Shown here: positions 63,818 through 64,000 of the stretch, one piece after another
Position numbering within the stretch: position 1 is the stretch's first letter
How the letters are laid out: each line of letters opens with the position of its first letter
DNA from: Thermococcus sp. 21S7
GTDB lineage: Archaea; Methanobacteriota_B; Thermococci; Thermococcales; Thermococcaceae
NCBI RefSeq assembly: GCF_012027615.1
Contig: NZ_SNUT01000001.1
Location: forward strand, 372,001 to 436,000
DNA: 64,000 bases
Direction of reading: 5' to 3'
Translations under genes and position numbers: made by a program
The notes under the pieces: model-generated
Seen by the model: the letters and a program-made list of their open reading frames with translations, nothing else
What the model was told of the DNA's origin: nothing
Database searches by the model: none

Positions 63818-64000
63818 ATGCTCCCAAGCTGGGGAATCTACGCCGGCACCGCCGCGGGGTTCATACTCGCCGCCATAGGCATCACGAAAAGGCTCGGGCC
63901 GGAATGGGCCTGGGTGAACAGGAAGATAATCCACTTCAGCATCGTTCCGGCCGTTCTGATGTTCTACTACGGGAAAATACCCGCCGAGGTCTTCAGCGGA
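63818..64000 (+). CDS. Dolichol kinase/CDP-archaeol synthase-like membrane protein (partial)
   Basis: Only the first 61 codons are in the window; the gene continues past the end. The sequence has an N-terminal helix (YAGTAAGFILAAIGITKRL) followed by NRKIIHFSIVPAVLMFYYG. The RK..H pattern is typical of the CTP-dependent dolichol kinase/phosphatidate cytidylyltransferase family of polyprenol-phosphate and lipid enzymes. GGTGGAACGA precedes the ATG. Confidence 0.6.
   Translation, partial: MLPSWGIYAGTAAGFILAAIGITKRLGPEWAWVNRKIIHFSIVPAVLMFYYGKIPAEVFSG

Overview
The window comes from a hyperthermophilic archaeon of the Thermococcales, most likely a Thermococcus. Evidence: a class I lysyl-tRNA synthetase, the proteasome-activating nucleotidase, a tungsten aldehyde:ferredoxin oxidoreductase with its radical SAM maturase, the Asp-ligated [4Fe-4S] ferredoxin, diphthine synthase, a branched-polyamine synthase (BpsA) two genes from a Tk-SP-like subtilisin, GGTGG-type ribosome binding sites and TATA/BRE promoters. 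From memory, the protease-X-BpsA order matches T. kodakarensis TK1689-TK1691.

The window has two parts. From about 0.9 to 26.6 kb lies an AT-rich accessory island. It is bracketed by two paralogous tyrosine recombinases in the same orientation (891-2240 intact; 24972-26325 frameshifted), each with a similar upstream region rich in GCATGC/GCATAC and TCATCGGT sites. Inside, all on the minus strand, are a four-gene cassette of unknown function containing a PD-(D/E)XK nuclease-like protein (3611-7037) and a six-gene type I restriction-modification operon (7173-14723). That operon carries two extra genes between hsdS and hsdR, a small PD-(D/E)XK nuclease and a HEPN-domain protein, and ends with a YgjP-like metallopeptidase. 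A membrane protein, a small antitoxin-like protein and a winged-helix regulator behind two matching palindromic operators come next. Then follow a ribbon-helix-helix/large winged-helix protein pair that resembles a plasmid copG-rep module, an unknown 304-aa protein, a host-like MFS transporter, and an AbiEi/AbiEii toxin-antitoxin pair. The island is therefore a defence and mobile-element hotspot. The HEPN/nuclease cargo in the R-M operon and the 3611-7037 cassette are the best candidates for an undescribed system.

From 26.6 kb to the end the DNA is GC-rich, gene-dense core chromosome. In order: UPF0282 metallo-beta-lactamase-fold protein; a DUF257-like protein; an SDR dehydrogenase, TetR regulator and RND exporter group with a perfect TetR-type palindrome; nicotinate phosphoribosyltransferase; ferredoxin; a MIP18/DUF59 Fe-S assembly factor; a PP-loop ATPase; bpsA; a secreted toroid-like protein; the subtilisin; aor with its maturase; tRNA-Val(CAC); dphB; a hairpin-repeat intergenic region; tRNA-Arg(CCG); a BlaI-like repressor with an M48 peptidase and a dCMP deaminase-like gene; a HAD-GT2 fusion; an AglH-like GlcNAc-1-P transferase; a lone cas6; PAN; RIO2; a three-gene unit of asparaginase, an MFS transporter lacking a normal start codon and a radical SAM protein; an AbrB-PhoU regulator; iorB; a methyltransferase; lysS; an unknown protein; and the 5' end of a dolichol kinase/CDP-archaeol-synthase-like membrane protein.

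Start codons were chosen mainly by an upstream GGTG/GAGGTG site, so several coordinates are shorter than the longest open frame. Functions named for families rest on recognised motifs, not on searches.
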